Shown here: positions 17,062 to 25,599 of the stretch, piece by piece | Layout of the letters: the number at the start of each line of letters is the position of its first letter | How positions within the stretch are numbered: position 1 is the stretch's first letter | From: an uncultured Paracoccaceae bacterium | GTDB lineage: Bacteria > Pseudomonadota > Alphaproteobacteria > Rhodobacterales > Rhodobacteraceae | Reading direction: 5' to 3' | NCBI GenBank assembly: GCA_947501355.1 | Contig: CANMVA010000004.1 | Location: 1-64,000 of the forward strand | DNA length: 64,000 nucleotides | The notes under the pieces: model-generated | Seen by the model: only the letters and a program-made list of their open reading frames with translations | What the model was told of the DNA's origin: nothing | The model's database searches: none | Program-made: the position numbers and the translations under genes

Positions 17062-18402
17062 ATGATGGGGCGGCTGGAGATGCAGGAGAACCTGTTCTAT
17101 CGCTTCCGGATCGAGGATCATGTCCCGCAGGATCATCTTTTACGTCGGATCGACTGGCTGCTGGACTTCGACGTGATCCGCCAGGAGCTGGCTGCGCTCT
17201 ACAGCCATACTGGACGCCCGTCCGTTGATCCCGAGTTGATGCTGCGCATGCTGCTGATCGGCTATTTGTACGGCATCCGGTCGGAACGACGGCTGGTCGA
17301 GGAGGTTCACCTCAATCTTGCGTACAGATGGTTCTGCAAGCTCGGGCTGGAAGGCCGGGTGCCTGATCGTTCGACATTTTCCAAGAACCGTCATGGGCGC
17401 TTCGCCGATGGCGACGTGTTGCGTCACCTGTTCGAAAGCGTCGTGGAAAAATGCATCGGTTTCGGCATTGTTGGCGGCACGGACGCAGCTATCGACGGCA
17501 GTACCATCGAGGCGGATGCCAACCGGGACCGCAAGGATGCGCCTGACGCGGTCCAGAAAATCTGGTCTCGCAAGGATCAGGTGCAGCGCCCGGTCGCTGA
17601 TTACTTGGACAAGCTGGCTGACGCCGAAGGTGCGGCACAATCCGGTCCGAAGAAGAAGCCCCCTAAATATATCTCTGAGACCGACCCGGAAGCGGCATGG
17701 TCGCTCAAGGATGGCCCTGGCCGGTTCAGCTATGAGACCAACTATCTGGTCGATACCAATCACGGCATCATCGTGGATGTTGAGGCCACCCCCGCCCGGC
17801 TCAGCCAGGAGATCGTCGCGGCCAAGACAATGCTCGACCGCAGCCGCAACCGCCACGACTTCCGCCCGGACAGAGTGGCGGCAGATGGGTCATACGGCAC
17901 CGGCCCGTTCCTGGCCTGGCTCTTGAAGCGCCATGTCACCCCGCATGTGCCAATTCTGGACCGCCAGCATCAGACCAAAGGCAAGTACGACCTCAGCCAT
18001 TTCCAATATGACCCGGCGCGCGACAGCTACACCTGCCTTGAAGGCCATGAGATGCCGCTGCGGCGGATTAGGACGGAAGATCGGATTAAGAGCTACTTTG
18101 CTGGGAAGGAAACGTGCGGCACCTGTCCGATCAAGAAGGCCTGCACCGACGCGCCGTTTAGAACTGTCACCCGCCACATGGATGAAGAAGCCCGGCAGAC
18201 GGTCCGCGATCTGCGCGATTCAGCGGCCTATGACGAGAGCCGACGACGACGAAAGAAAGTCGAGATGTTGTTCGCCCATCTGAAACGACATCTCGGCTTC
18301 AAACGCCTCCGGCTTCGAGGCCTCAAAGGAGCCAACGAACAATTCCTCCTCGCCGCCACCGCCCAGAACCTAAAACGTCTTGCCAAAATGGTCCCATGCT
18401 GA
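17062..18402 (+). CDS. IS1182-family transposase (copy B)
   Basis: This 446-residue protein opens MMGRLEMQENLFYRFRIEDHVPQDHLLRRIDWLLD, followed by RPSVDPELMLRMLLIGYLYGIRSERRLVEEVHLNLAYRW as in IS1182 transposases. The catalytic region includes AIDGSTIEADANRDRK and VAADGSYGTGPFLAW. A cysteine cluster CGTCPIKKAC and the C-terminal KVEMLFAHLKRHLGFKRLRLRG complete the fold. The frame is intact. The ATG is preceded by GAGAGGATCAAGCG. It has the same architecture as copy A, 137 bp beyond the end of that element, but lies on the other strand. Confidence 0.95.
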   Translation: MMGRLEMQENLFYRFRIEDHVPQDHLLRRIDWLLDFDVIRQELAALYSHTGRPSVDPELMLRMLLIGYLYGIRSERRLVEEVHLNLAYRWFCKLGLEGRVPDRSTFSKNRHGRFADGDVLRHLFESVVEKCIGFGIVGGTDAAIDGSTIEADANRDRKDAPDAVQKIWSRKDQVQRPVADYLDKLADAEGAAQSGPKKKPPKYISETDPEAAWSLKDGPGRFSYETNYLVDTNHGIIVDVEATPARLSQEIVAAKTMLDRSRNRHDFRPDRVAADGSYGTGPFLAWLLKRHVTPHVPILDRQHQTKGKYDLSHFQYDPARDSYTCLEGHEMPLRRIRTEDRIKSYFAGKETCGTCPIKKACTDAPFRTVTRHMDEEARQTVRDLRDSAAYDESRRRRKKVEMLFAHLKRHLGFKRLRLRGLKGANEQFLLAATAQNLKRLAKMVPC

Positions 18403-18611
18403 AGATCAGGACCGCTCTCTAAGCCAACAGCCAAAAACACTACCTTTGACCGCGATTACAGCGGGTTGAGAAAACTCACCCGGGTCAAACACAAGATGTA
18501 GTAGGTCGAGTTTTTCACCTAAATCGACCGTTTTTGCGTCGCTTGGGCGATAAATTACATCCGATCAAGTGGCGATCTCTGTTCCTCTATCAAACGGCTT
18601 TAAGCCAAATT

Positions 18612-18641
18612 TTACCTGGTCAGGAAAGAGTTGTGTATACT
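18612..18641 (+). promoter_or_regulatory. Candidate promoter of the protease operon
   Basis: TTACCT (18612-18617) and TATACT (18636-18641) are 18 bp apart and lie about 120 bp before the first start codon of the operon. They fall just outside the right end of IS copy B, so the promoter belongs to the operon rather than to the IS. The -10 box is good and the -35 box is weak. Confidence 0.35.
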
Positions 18642-18761
18642 GAAAGCCTTCTGACAGCCAGTGAGGCGGCACGCAGCAGTCAAACGTTGACATCTCCAAC
18701 CGATCCGAACACGATTGCGGTATTGCCGTACCGTGGCATCGTCAAGATTGGAAAGAGAGTT

Positions 18762-18944
18762 ATGACTGAAGAAGAAAAAATCCGCGAAATTATGATCAAG
18801 TTGGTAGAGAACGGTATCTATGATCTTGAGAGTTTTGCTGAAGGCTTGGCGTCTAAGGTTTCGGAAAACTGGGACCCATCCGTTGAAGGCGGAGGTGAAC
18901 TTGTTGGGAACTGGTATGTTCTTCGAGAAGGCAACCTCCGATAA
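18762..18944 (+). CDS. Small acidic protein of unknown function (protease operon gene 1)
   Basis: This 60-residue protein starts MTEEEKIREIMIKLVENGIY with GGAAAGAGAG two bases before the ATG. The first 40 residues look like two amphipathic helices. The last 20 (GGGELVGNWYVLREGNLR region) are glycine-rich and end in basic residues. No cysteine is present. A longer frame back to 18534 starts inside the IS end and has no good start. A small adaptor, inhibitor or modified-peptide precursor are all possible, but nothing proves one. Confidence 0.6.
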   Translation: MTEEEKIREIMIKLVENGIYDLESFAEGLASKVSENWDPSVEGGGELVGNWYVLREGNLR

Positions 18945-18979
18945 CCCCTTCGAATTCAAGCTCGCTTCCCACTAACGCG

Positions 18980-19819
18980 GTGTTCTTAAGATATGGATGC
19001 TGGCTTTGCACAAGCTTAGACCTGCTTCTGGAACGTAAAGAGTTTTATGCTGAAGATCGTTTCCTCCAATTCTTGGGGGAAATGACTGCACTCTGCATAT
19101 TACTTCAGCGTCCGCACAGCCTTGACCCAACTATGGTCGAAAGGTGTCATTACCACTGTGGGCGGATGATAGATTATTACGTCGAGAATTATCCTTGGCG
19201 GACCGATCCAAAGCTATATCGCCTGTCATGTTTAGTTTCTCATATTTGTCGGATACGAAAGCCTAGAGCTTTACTTCGTGTCGACTACCTGAGGGAGACT
19301 GCACTTAACCAATTTTTCTCAAAAGAAAGAACTCCCTGGGAGATACTATCGCTTAAGTATAGCGAAAGCCCTACTGAACATCGCAGTTTTGACTTGATCG
19401 CATCAGAGCGCCAGTTGGTGTCAACGTCTATCCTAAGCCACAATTGCCCACCTCATCTCCTAGACCGCGAAGCGATATACGCAATAACGCATATCGTTCT
19501 ATTTTCAACGAGGTTTGGACAAAGTGATCCATCCTCGATCATGCAAAACGTATCTTCTGTGAAGAGCCGTCTATTTGAAATTCTTGAGTATTCCCTCCTT
19601 TCAAATGAAGCGGATCTCTCAGCCGAACTAATACTGTCAATATTATCGATCGGAGGGATTTGGGAGGAGGTCTCTTCGCAGTTTAATGAGGTCAACAATA
19701 AATTTGAATTCTCACAGCTGTTCGAAGGGCAAATAACTCCTTCGATGACCCAGGAGCATTTTTGGGATAAGTATCACACTTCTTTAGTACTTTTGATGGT
19801 GGGTGCCCTTAGTGGATAG
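18980..19819 (+). CDS. Helical protein of unknown function (protease operon gene 2)
   Basis: The frame encodes 279 residues from a GTG at 18980; the true start is uncertain because the frame is open further upstream. It is leucine- and cysteine-rich with long helices and contains AIYAITHIVLFSTRFGQ. That stretch recalls, from memory only, the His-x-x-aromatic pattern of DUF6895 proteins. No nucleotide-binding or protease motif is seen. The gene is AT-rich compared with the plasmid backbone. It overlaps the next gene by 17 nt in another frame, so a programmed or accidental frameshift joining the two cannot be excluded. Confidence 0.6.
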   Translation: MFLRYGCWLCTSLDLLLERKEFYAEDRFLQFLGEMTALCILLQRPHSLDPTMVERCHYHCGRMIDYYVENYPWRTDPKLYRLSCLVSHICRIRKPRALLRVDYLRETALNQFFSKERTPWEILSLKYSESPTEHRSFDLIASERQLVSTSILSHNCPPHLLDREAIYAITHIVLFSTRFGQSDPSSIMQNVSSVKSRLFEILEYSLLSNEADLSAELILSILSIGGIWEEVSSQFNEVNNKFEFSQLFEGQITPSMTQEHFWDKYHTSLVLLMVGALSG

Positions 19820-20549
19820 TCCTTTACACGCATCAAACCCGAGTATGCGTAGGCTGCTTGATGAAATATTCGCAGAGTGCGGTATTCTTTTTGACGCACT
19901 TCTTGCGAAAGGTGGAGGTAGCTTGTCAGAGTTGATATTTCTTCTGAGATTAGCCAACTCACGCGGAGAGAAGATGAGTTGCGACGGATGGTGTTTATCG
20001 ATAGGCCAGAATGATATCCATGATATTCCGAGCTTGGTTGAGTGCGCTTTTTGGCTCCACCACAGAGGTGAAAGTCTTCGCAATAGACATCTGTTGATTT
20101 CTGGGGGCGTCGACTACGAAAAGCTGGCATTGCAGGTTATTCCCTGCGGAAACTTTGATCCGAAAACACATTACTACGGTGCTGCGATCGAAAACGGCGC
20201 GAAAATAGTCATGGGGAAATTTTCGCAGTATGAGCATCTGGCAAAGACATTAAAGAAACGACGTGACTGGGGTCTTGCGCTTGCACGACGTTGCATAGTG
20301 GAAAACAATTTCCGCCTGCTTGAGAGTGTTCTTGAAGTAATGGCCGTGTGTTCTCCTAGCGCAGTTTTTCATTCTCTTATGGACGATATAATTGGTTTCC
20401 TTGCTCATAAGAATAGGCTTGTTTGGGGAGTGAACGGAGCGATTTCTGGTGCGGATATGAGGGCGCTCTGCGTTGTGCCGCTGCTAAACGGTTCAGCATC
20501 TGGACGAAGCCTTGTGACTCCCTTTTTAACGTATAGGAGGGGCGGCTGA
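19803..20549 (+). CDS. Protein of unknown function (protease operon gene 3)
   Basis: This 248-residue protein starts at a GTG inside the end of the previous gene. It is largely helical, with LLDEIFAECGILFDALLAKG near the start and a basic stretch LAKTLKKRRDWGLALARRC in the middle. No catalytic motif or membrane segment is recognised. It may be a second half of gene 2 or a related helical-repeat protein. Its stop and the protease ATG share a base (TGATG), so the unit is translated as a block with the exported protease. Confidence 0.6.
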   Translation: MPLVDSPLHASNPSMRRLLDEIFAECGILFDALLAKGGGSLSELIFLLRLANSRGEKMSCDGWCLSIGQNDIHDIPSLVECAFWLHHRGESLRNRHLLISGGVDYEKLALQVIPCGNFDPKTHYYGAAIENGAKIVMGKFSQYEHLAKTLKKRRDWGLALARRCIVENNFRLLESVLEVMAVCSPSAVFHSLMDDIIGFLAHKNRLVWGVNGAISGADMRALCVVPLLNGSASGRSLVTPFLTYRRGG

Positions 20550-21484
20550 TGCTTCGCTTCGCAGTTTCAATGCTTGCAGTTACATTCGCTTCATCTTCAG
20601 CGGAATCTGACACGCTAGAGAAAAGTTATGCCTTTGACGTGGCTTTGAATGAGGTGACGACAAGCGAGTACTCAACTGGCCCAATTACAAGTCTCACTCG
20701 GGAACCGTTCTTCCCAGCTGAGGCATTCGGTTCCACGGATACGTCATTCAGGGATTCTTTAGATGAATTCGAAGCCCTTCTTCAAATGCCACCTGCCATT
20801 GTCCCTTATGAAGACGGTTTTGAGAGTGTCTTCTTTCCGGACGAAAGGACGCAAGTGTCAGATACAAGTGTATATCCCTCAAGCGCAACTGTTCTCATCA
20901 CTACATCCAATTTGGGGCGATGTACTGGGTGGGTTGTCGCGAGAAGAACTGTCATAACTGCTGGCCATTGTCTCCATGAAGGCGGTTCAGGTGGCAACTG
21001 GGCAGATGACGTGACAGTCTATGCGGGACGAGATGGATCAGTCTCTCCGTTTGGGAGCTGCGCTGCCCGACTTTTGTTTTCGGTCGAAGGCTGGGTCGCT
21101 GTGAGAGACAAGAACTATGACTATGGTGCTTTAACAGTGGATTGTGACTTGGGCTTCATGACTGGAGGCTTAGGACTCGCTGATCCAAGAGAAGAAATCT
21201 CTCAGGAGCAAGTCGTTGTATCGGGTTATCCAGTAGACAAACCGTTAACTCAGTGGTCAGCAATTGAAAGAGTTACGTTGGTCCACGAGTTGAAACTTTT
21301 CCACAGAGCCGACACGATGCAGGGTATGAGTGGGAGCGCGGTACACAACGGGAACTTTCTAGTTTTCGGCATTCATACAAATGCAAGGCACAATGGCGCT
21401 CCTTGGCGGACAAACAACGCTGCGACGAGGTTAACCGCTCAGCGACTTTCAAACATTGCTGGATGGATTGATCACTCTGAATGA
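20549..21484 (+). CDS. Exported trypsin-like serine protease (protease operon gene 4)
   Basis: This 311-residue protein has a short signal peptide (MLRFAVSMLAVTFASSSA), a pro-region of about 90 residues, and a chymotrypsin-fold domain of the V8/S1B type. The triad is His in VITAGHC, Asp in NYDYGAL and Ser in GMSGSAV; all three are present. The ribosome site AGGAGG is strong. The protease should act in the periplasm or outside the cell. Coupling to three cytoplasmic-looking proteins of unknown role is unusual. The low GC of the unit indicates transfer from a different genome background. Confidence 0.88.
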   Translation: MLRFAVSMLAVTFASSSAESDTLEKSYAFDVALNEVTTSEYSTGPITSLTREPFFPAEAFGSTDTSFRDSLDEFEALLQMPPAIVPYEDGFESVFFPDERTQVSDTSVYPSSATVLITTSNLGRCTGWVVARRTVITAGHCLHEGGSGGNWADDVTVYAGRDGSVSPFGSCAARLLFSVEGWVAVRDKNYDYGALTVDCDLGFMTGGLGLADPREEISQEQVVVSGYPVDKPLTQWSAIERVTLVHELKLFHRADTMQGMSGSAVHNGNFLVFGIHTNARHNGAPWRTNNAATRLTAQRLSNIAGWIDHSE

Positions 21485-21834
21485 TCTGGATCAATCATTC
21501 GAGTTCGTAATGTGTATCTCCTAGTGAAGACGGCCCTAGCTCGCTTTATCTGACCCGATAATCTTCAACATAGTAACCTTACCGGCAGTATGCAGGCAGT
21601 CTAGAGCCTACTGCCCTTTGCGTGATCTGAGACAGCCATGCTGCAGCTTTTGCCTAAGGTTTGTGACCCCGGCGGAAACCACCGTTTCTGACCGGTTTGG
21701 TTTCTCGAAACCGGGCCTTGGCGCAGCCGCAGCGAAAGCTCGGTTTGTCCCGCATTGCCGCCACCGATTATAGGCGCGATGAAGGTCCGGAACCGTCACC
21801 TGCGAACCCTTAGGCAGGTCTGTTTTGAGACCGC
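21485..21834. other. Intergenic region, no gene supported
   Basis: The left part is AT-rich like the protease operon; from about 21600 it becomes GC-rich, which marks the boundary of the acquired segment. An imperfect hairpin (CCGGTTT with AAACCGG near 21698-21720) is present. I see no transposon ends or genes. Confidence 0.5.
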
Positions 21835-22734
21835 CTAAGCGACGGCCTCGTCCCGATCCGGTTGCAGATCATGCAGAAAATCGACTGCACGCTGCGCATG
21901 GGCCGCGGCCTGGAAGATATATCGCGTGTCGCTTCGAAGACCACGAAGCCAATGATCGATATAGGCGGCATGCTCCGCGCGCGGTTCCGGCGACAATCCC
22001 AGATCGGCGGCCAGAAACGCAGCGCCCAGTTCCGCGACAAGCTCCTCTTGCGCATAGCCTTCATCGCCCCAGCGCTTTCGACCGAAACTCCGGTCCAGGC
22101 GATCGGGATGGCGGGTCCAGTGGGTGATCTCGTGACCGAGTGTGGCGTAGTAGCTCTCAGGGTCTTCGAAGGTCTCGAAGGGCGGCATCTGCACGTGATC
22201 CGGATCAACGGTGTAATAGGCCTGGCTTCCCCCGTGACGAACGTCGGCCCCTGTCGCGGCAAAGAAGGAGTCTGCAGCTGCATCGCGCTCGACTGCGTTG
22301 AGTATCGGCTCCGGGACGGCGTAGAACGCCTCGGGAAGGCCCTCGATCTGATCGACGTTGAAAACCGTGTAGCCTTTCATGAAAGGGATCGCGACCTCAC
22401 GGTCCTGACCGGCGGCGTCGGTTTCGGTCTTGCGGAAAGTGTCTGCGTAGACGACCAGCTCGCCCTTCGCGCCCTTGCGCACCTGGCCGCCGAGTTCTGA
22501 CGCCTGACGATAGGTCATCCAGGTCGGCGCGGCGAAGCCTTTGGCAACCGAGGCGGCCCAGAGCAGGACGATGTTGAGACCGCGATAGGCGACCCCGTTG
22601 TGCCGCAAGGGTCGGGAAATCCGCCCCGCAAGATGTTCGGCGCTCCAGGGCTTGTGCCAGGGTTGGGTCCCGGCTTCGAGATCGGCGATAATCTTCGCGG
22701 TGACGCGGGTGTAGATGTCGGGTCGTTTTGCCAT
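21835..22734 (-). CDS. ardC: ArdC-like antirestriction / ssDNA-binding metallopeptidase
   Basis: This 299-residue protein combines an N-terminal ssDNA-binding domain (DIYTRVTAKIIADLEAGTQPW to WMTYRQASELGGQVRKGAKGE) with a zincin-like domain holding GHEITHWTRHPDRL and a downstream EELVAELGAAFL. ArdC proteins protect incoming single-stranded plasmid DNA from host restriction. The start at 22734 is at the family N terminus; the frame continues upstream to 22959 without support. The gene is close to the rep module and enters the recipient early if transfer begins at the oriT near 9862. Confidence 0.92.
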   Translation of the reverse strand: MAKRPDIYTRVTAKIIADLEAGTQPWHKPWSAEHLAGRISRPLRHNGVAYRGLNIVLLWAASVAKGFAAPTWMTYRQASELGGQVRKGAKGELVVYADTFRKTETDAAGQDREVAIPFMKGYTVFNVDQIEGLPEAFYAVPEPILNAVERDAAADSFFAATGADVRHGGSQAYYTVDPDHVQMPPFETFEDPESYYATLGHEITHWTRHPDRLDRSFGRKRWGDEGYAQEELVAELGAAFLAADLGLSPEPRAEHAAYIDHWLRGLRSDTRYIFQAAAHAQRAVDFLHDLQPDRDEAVA

Positions 22735-23007
22735 GATGTCGTCCTTTCGGCAGGTCCCTCGTGCGGGACGCGAAAAGGCAGGACGGACGCAGCAAGCCGA
22801 CAGCGCATGGTCAACACGGGGGAGCGCCTGCGACCGGCGCGGGCAGGCCATTGCGCTGGCGGCGGCGTCTGTCACGCCCGCGCTCCCCTGCTCGCACGGG
22901 GGACCTGTCGGGAGTCGCAGCTGGCAGGCGGGTCGAGGATTGATCAGCCCCCGTGTCATCGGGGCTTGGGCCGCGGATTGGCCGGGAACCCAGGCGGAGA
23001 CGCGCTC

Positions 23008-24180
23008 CTAGAGCGCGCTCAGCCAGTCGATTGCGGCCGAGAGCGGCATGGCACGGAGCCCGCCTTGCCCCGGCACTTCGCGGGTCTCGGCATAGACCAG
23101 AAGCCGCTCCGCCACGTCGAGATCGTCGGCGGCGATATGGAACCCGCGGGTGACCTTGGGACTGGTCGTGCGTTTGATCTCAATGGCCCAAAGCGCCCCG
23201 CCGGGCAATTTCAGGATCAGGTCGATCTCGGCCCCGGCAGAGGAGCGGTAGAAACTGGCTTCGGTGCCCCGCGGGGCCGCCGCGATCAGGTTTTCGATGC
23301 AGAAGCCTTCCCAGGAGCCGCCGACCACCGGATGACCGAGCAGCGCCTCGGACGTCTCAATCCCCAAGAGCGCGTGGGTCAGGCCCGCATCGCGGATGTA
23401 GACCTTGGGCGATTTCACCAGCCGCTTGCCGGTATTCGCGTGCCAGGGCGGGAGCCGTCGCACCAGCATCAGGTCCACCAGCAGATCGAGATAGCGCGCA
23501 ATGCTTTGGCCAGAGACGCCGAGGCCCGCCGCCAGCTTCGCCGCATTCAAGAGCCCGCCCTGCTCATGGGCCAGCATGGTCCAGAACCGCCGCAGGGTTT
23601 CGGCCAGGATGCGCAGGCCGAAGCTCGGGATGTCGCGTTCGAGATAGGTGCGAATGAAATCCTCGCGCCAATTCAGGCTGGCCCGGTCCGATTGGGCGAG
23701 AAAGCTGTCGGGAAAGCCGCCGCGTAGCCAGAGCCTCTGCAAGGCCTCCTGCCTCACTTCATCCAGCGTGAACGGCGTCAGTTCGTGATAGCTGACCCGG
23801 CCTGCCAGCGATTCCGCGCTTTGCTGTAGCAGCGTATTGGAGGCCGACCCCAGGAGCAGGAATTGCCCGGTGCGGTGCCCGGCCCGCCGTCGCCGGTCGA
23901 TCTGCCCCCGAAGGGCACCGAATAGCCCCGGCATCAGCTGCACCTCGTCGATGACCACCAGCTTGCCCATCTGCGCGTCGAGATAGAGATCGGGCTCCTC
24001 GAGGATCTGCCTGTCCGCGATCCGCTCCATGTCGAGATAGATCGCCTCGCGGGTTTCTGCGATATCTTGGGCCAGCGTGGTCTTGCCGACCTGACGCGGC
24101 CCGAGAAGGACGACCCCCGCCTGGACATCGAGGGCGTCTTCGACCCGTTTGAGGTGATTGCGCACGATCATACCTTGCAT
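23008..24180 (-). CDS. AAA ATPase with DUF4143 domain
   Basis: This 390-residue protein has an AAA_14-type ATPase domain with Walker A LLGPRQVGKTTLAQD (about 25-39) and Walker B LVVIDEVQLMPG, then a DUF4143 domain in the second half containing KLPGGALWAIEIKRT, a PD-(D/E)xK-like core. Such proteins are frequent as single genes in bacteria and archaea, and their role is unknown. GGAATAA precedes the ATG. It is not obviously co-transcribed with repC, 52 bp away, although the direction is the same. Confidence 0.88.
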   Translation of the reverse strand: MQGMIVRNHLKRVEDALDVQAGVVLLGPRQVGKTTLAQDIAETREAIYLDMERIADRQILEEPDLYLDAQMGKLVVIDEVQLMPGLFGALRGQIDRRRRAGHRTGQFLLLGSASNTLLQQSAESLAGRVSYHELTPFTLDEVRQEALQRLWLRGGFPDSFLAQSDRASLNWREDFIRTYLERDIPSFGLRILAETLRRFWTMLAHEQGGLLNAAKLAAGLGVSGQSIARYLDLLVDLMLVRRLPPWHANTGKRLVKSPKVYIRDAGLTHALLGIETSEALLGHPVVGGSWEGFCIENLIAAAPRGTEASFYRSSAGAEIDLILKLPGGALWAIEIKRTTSPKVTRGFHIAADDLDVAERLLVYAETREVPGQGGLRAMPLSAAIDWLSAL

Positions 24181-24232
24181 TTATTCCATCTCGTGGAAGA
24201 TTTGCAAGGTTTTCGAAAAGTAAAGCCCGGTC

Positions 24233-25498
24233 TCACGCCGCCATCTCGCTCAGCCGACCGAAGAAACTGCGCTCCAGATGCAGCTCCCCTGCCCCGGCCT
24301 TTTCGACCATGCCCCGCAGATATCCGCCCGGCGAGTTGACCTCGCCTGAATGGACCTTCTCGAAGACCAAGGCAAACGCAGCCGCAGCGGCGGGTTTGCC
24401 CATCTGCTCCTGTGCGGCGACCCAGGCATGATCTGAAATGCCGATCATTGGCCGCAATTCACCGGCGACCCGCACGAAATCGCGCCAATCGCGGATGTAG
24501 CCACCCAGATTGCGCCCCCAGGAAGTGAATTCCGGGCAGGCTTGCAATATCGTTCCCAACTCGATCCCGACCTGCAGTCTGTTCGCCTCCCCTGCCCCAC
24601 TGTCCGACGCTGTCCGTGCCACAGGCGCTGACGTTGCCGGTCCGGGCGGTTCGGCTGCCGCTTCCTCATTTTCTGAGGAATTACGAATTACAGGATGAAG
24701 TTGTTTTGTAATTGGTATGTGAGGTCCGGAACTGACCTCCCTGGGGTCCATATTTTCCATTTCTTCGGTCATCTCAGTACTTTGATCCACAGGTTTTGCC
24801 TCCCGCAGAAACACCTTCTCGGCCCGCGACAGCAGGTCAGCGAAGCGATTTGCCAGTCGCTGAAGCATGTCGGCCGTCGCGCGCGGGCCTGGCAGGCACG
24901 TCAGAAGCGCCTCAAAGGCCTGTTGCAGGCGCTGGAGCCCCGGCATGTGTTCCTGGCGCTCCAGGGCCGCCTCGAGACGCGCCCGGATACTGCGCCGGGC
25001 AATCGTGATCTGACGCCGCAGACGCTGACAGAGCGCGCGCTCCGCTGCCAGATCAGCCGCCAGAGCCTCGAACTCCGCGGCCCGGGCGCTCAAGGGGGCG
25101 AGATCGAACCCGTAGGCCTCGACAATCACACCATCGGCATCGCGGCGGCCCCAGCGTTTGCCATTCGGGCTGTCCCGGAAAGTGATCACGCCGACCTCCG
25201 CCAGGCGCCGGGCGTGGCGTTTGAGCGTCGACAGGGAAAACCCGGTCCGCTCCATCAGATAGGCGTTCGACGCCCAGACGATGGGTCGCCGCCCCTCCTC
25301 CCAATCCTGGGGCTGGGTAAAGGCCGCAAGCGTATCGAGCAACAGAAGATCTGCCGCTTTCAGCCCGATATGGGCCCCCACACGTTTCGCCGCGACGACA
25401 CTGCGTGTCTTGGCAACGGAAATCTGTTCGCCGTCTCGGGCCAGCTGATCCGCGGTCCCGAGAGCCGGCGTCGGCTTGCGCCAACCGCTCTGTGTCAT
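24233..25498 (-). CDS. repC: Plasmid replication initiator RepC
   Basis: This 421-residue protein is the replication initiator of repABC plasmids. The N-terminal third is a winged-helix DNA-binding domain (ADLLLLDTLAAFTQPQDWEEG, PIVWASNAYLMERTGFSLSTLKRHARRL). A basic helical region and a variable linker follow. The C terminus (FTSWGRNLGGYIRDW to NSPGGYLRGMVEKA) is the conserved RepC tail. In this family the origin usually lies within repC. Expression is held down by the antisense RNA and the Shine-Dalgarno hairpin in the 164-bp gap after repB. Confidence 0.95.
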   Translation of the reverse strand: MTQSGWRKPTPALGTADQLARDGEQISVAKTRSVVAAKRVGAHIGLKAADLLLLDTLAAFTQPQDWEEGRRPIVWASNAYLMERTGFSLSTLKRHARRLAEVGVITFRDSPNGKRWGRRDADGVIVEAYGFDLAPLSARAAEFEALAADLAAERALCQRLRRQITIARRSIRARLEAALERQEHMPGLQRLQQAFEALLTCLPGPRATADMLQRLANRFADLLSRAEKVFLREAKPVDQSTEMTEEMENMDPREVSSGPHIPITKQLHPVIRNSSENEEAAAEPPGPATSAPVARTASDSGAGEANRLQVGIELGTILQACPEFTSWGRNLGGYIRDWRDFVRVAGELRPMIGISDHAWVAAQEQMGKPAAAAAFALVFEKVHSGEVNSPGGYLRGMVEKAGAGELHLERSFFGRLSEMAA

Positions 25499-25510
25499 GC
25501 CTGTATCTCA

Positions 25511-25528
25511 CCTCCGGTTTTGTGGAGG
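25511..25528 (-). promoter_or_regulatory. Hairpin masking the repC ribosome-binding site
   Basis: CCTCC (25511-25515) and GGAGG (25524-25528) flank an 8-nt loop; in the repC mRNA the GGAGG ahead of the start codon pairs with an upstream CCTCC, and flanking G-U pairs can extend it. The repC start is 12 nt downstream. This is the arrangement expected if antisense RNA binding controls whether repC is translated. Confidence 0.65.
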
Positions 25529-25564
25529 CAAAAGGATCCCGTGCGCCAAAACGACGTTCTTTCG

Positions 25565-25593
25565 TTGACAGTGATTCGCGGGAGCGGTATCCA
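25565..25593 (+). promoter_or_regulatory. Promoter of the repABC antisense RNA
   Basis: TTGACA (25565-25570), a perfect -35 box, is 17 bp from TATCCA (25588-25593) on the plus strand, opposite to repABC. Transcription would start near 25600. Confidence 0.8.
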
Positions 25594-25599
25594 GAAGGT

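Larger units (their letters stand above)
16245..18536. mobile_element. IS1182-like insertion sequence with passenger gene (copy B)
   Basis: Inverted ends at 16245-16273 and 18508-18536 agree at 24 of 29 positions and share the inner core GGTGAAAAACTC with copy A (GTTGAAAAACTC). Between them lie a minus-strand gene of unknown function and a plus-strand transposase. At about 2.29 kb it is longer than a simple one-gene IS1182 element. The outermost bases are CAAAAACG and the complement at the other end; if these belong to the target, it was palindromic. Copy B stands 137 bp from copy A in the opposite orientation. Confidence 0.75.

Noticed and set aside
14550-18536. Composite transposon formed by the two IS1182-like elements
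   Set aside because: Only 137 bp without a gene lies between them, and their transposases and ends differ, so they are better read as two separate insertions.
21466-21496. GATTGATC/GATCAATC inverted repeat over the protease stop as a terminator
   Set aside because: The stem is AT-rich, the loop is 15 nt and no T run follows, so it is not convincing.
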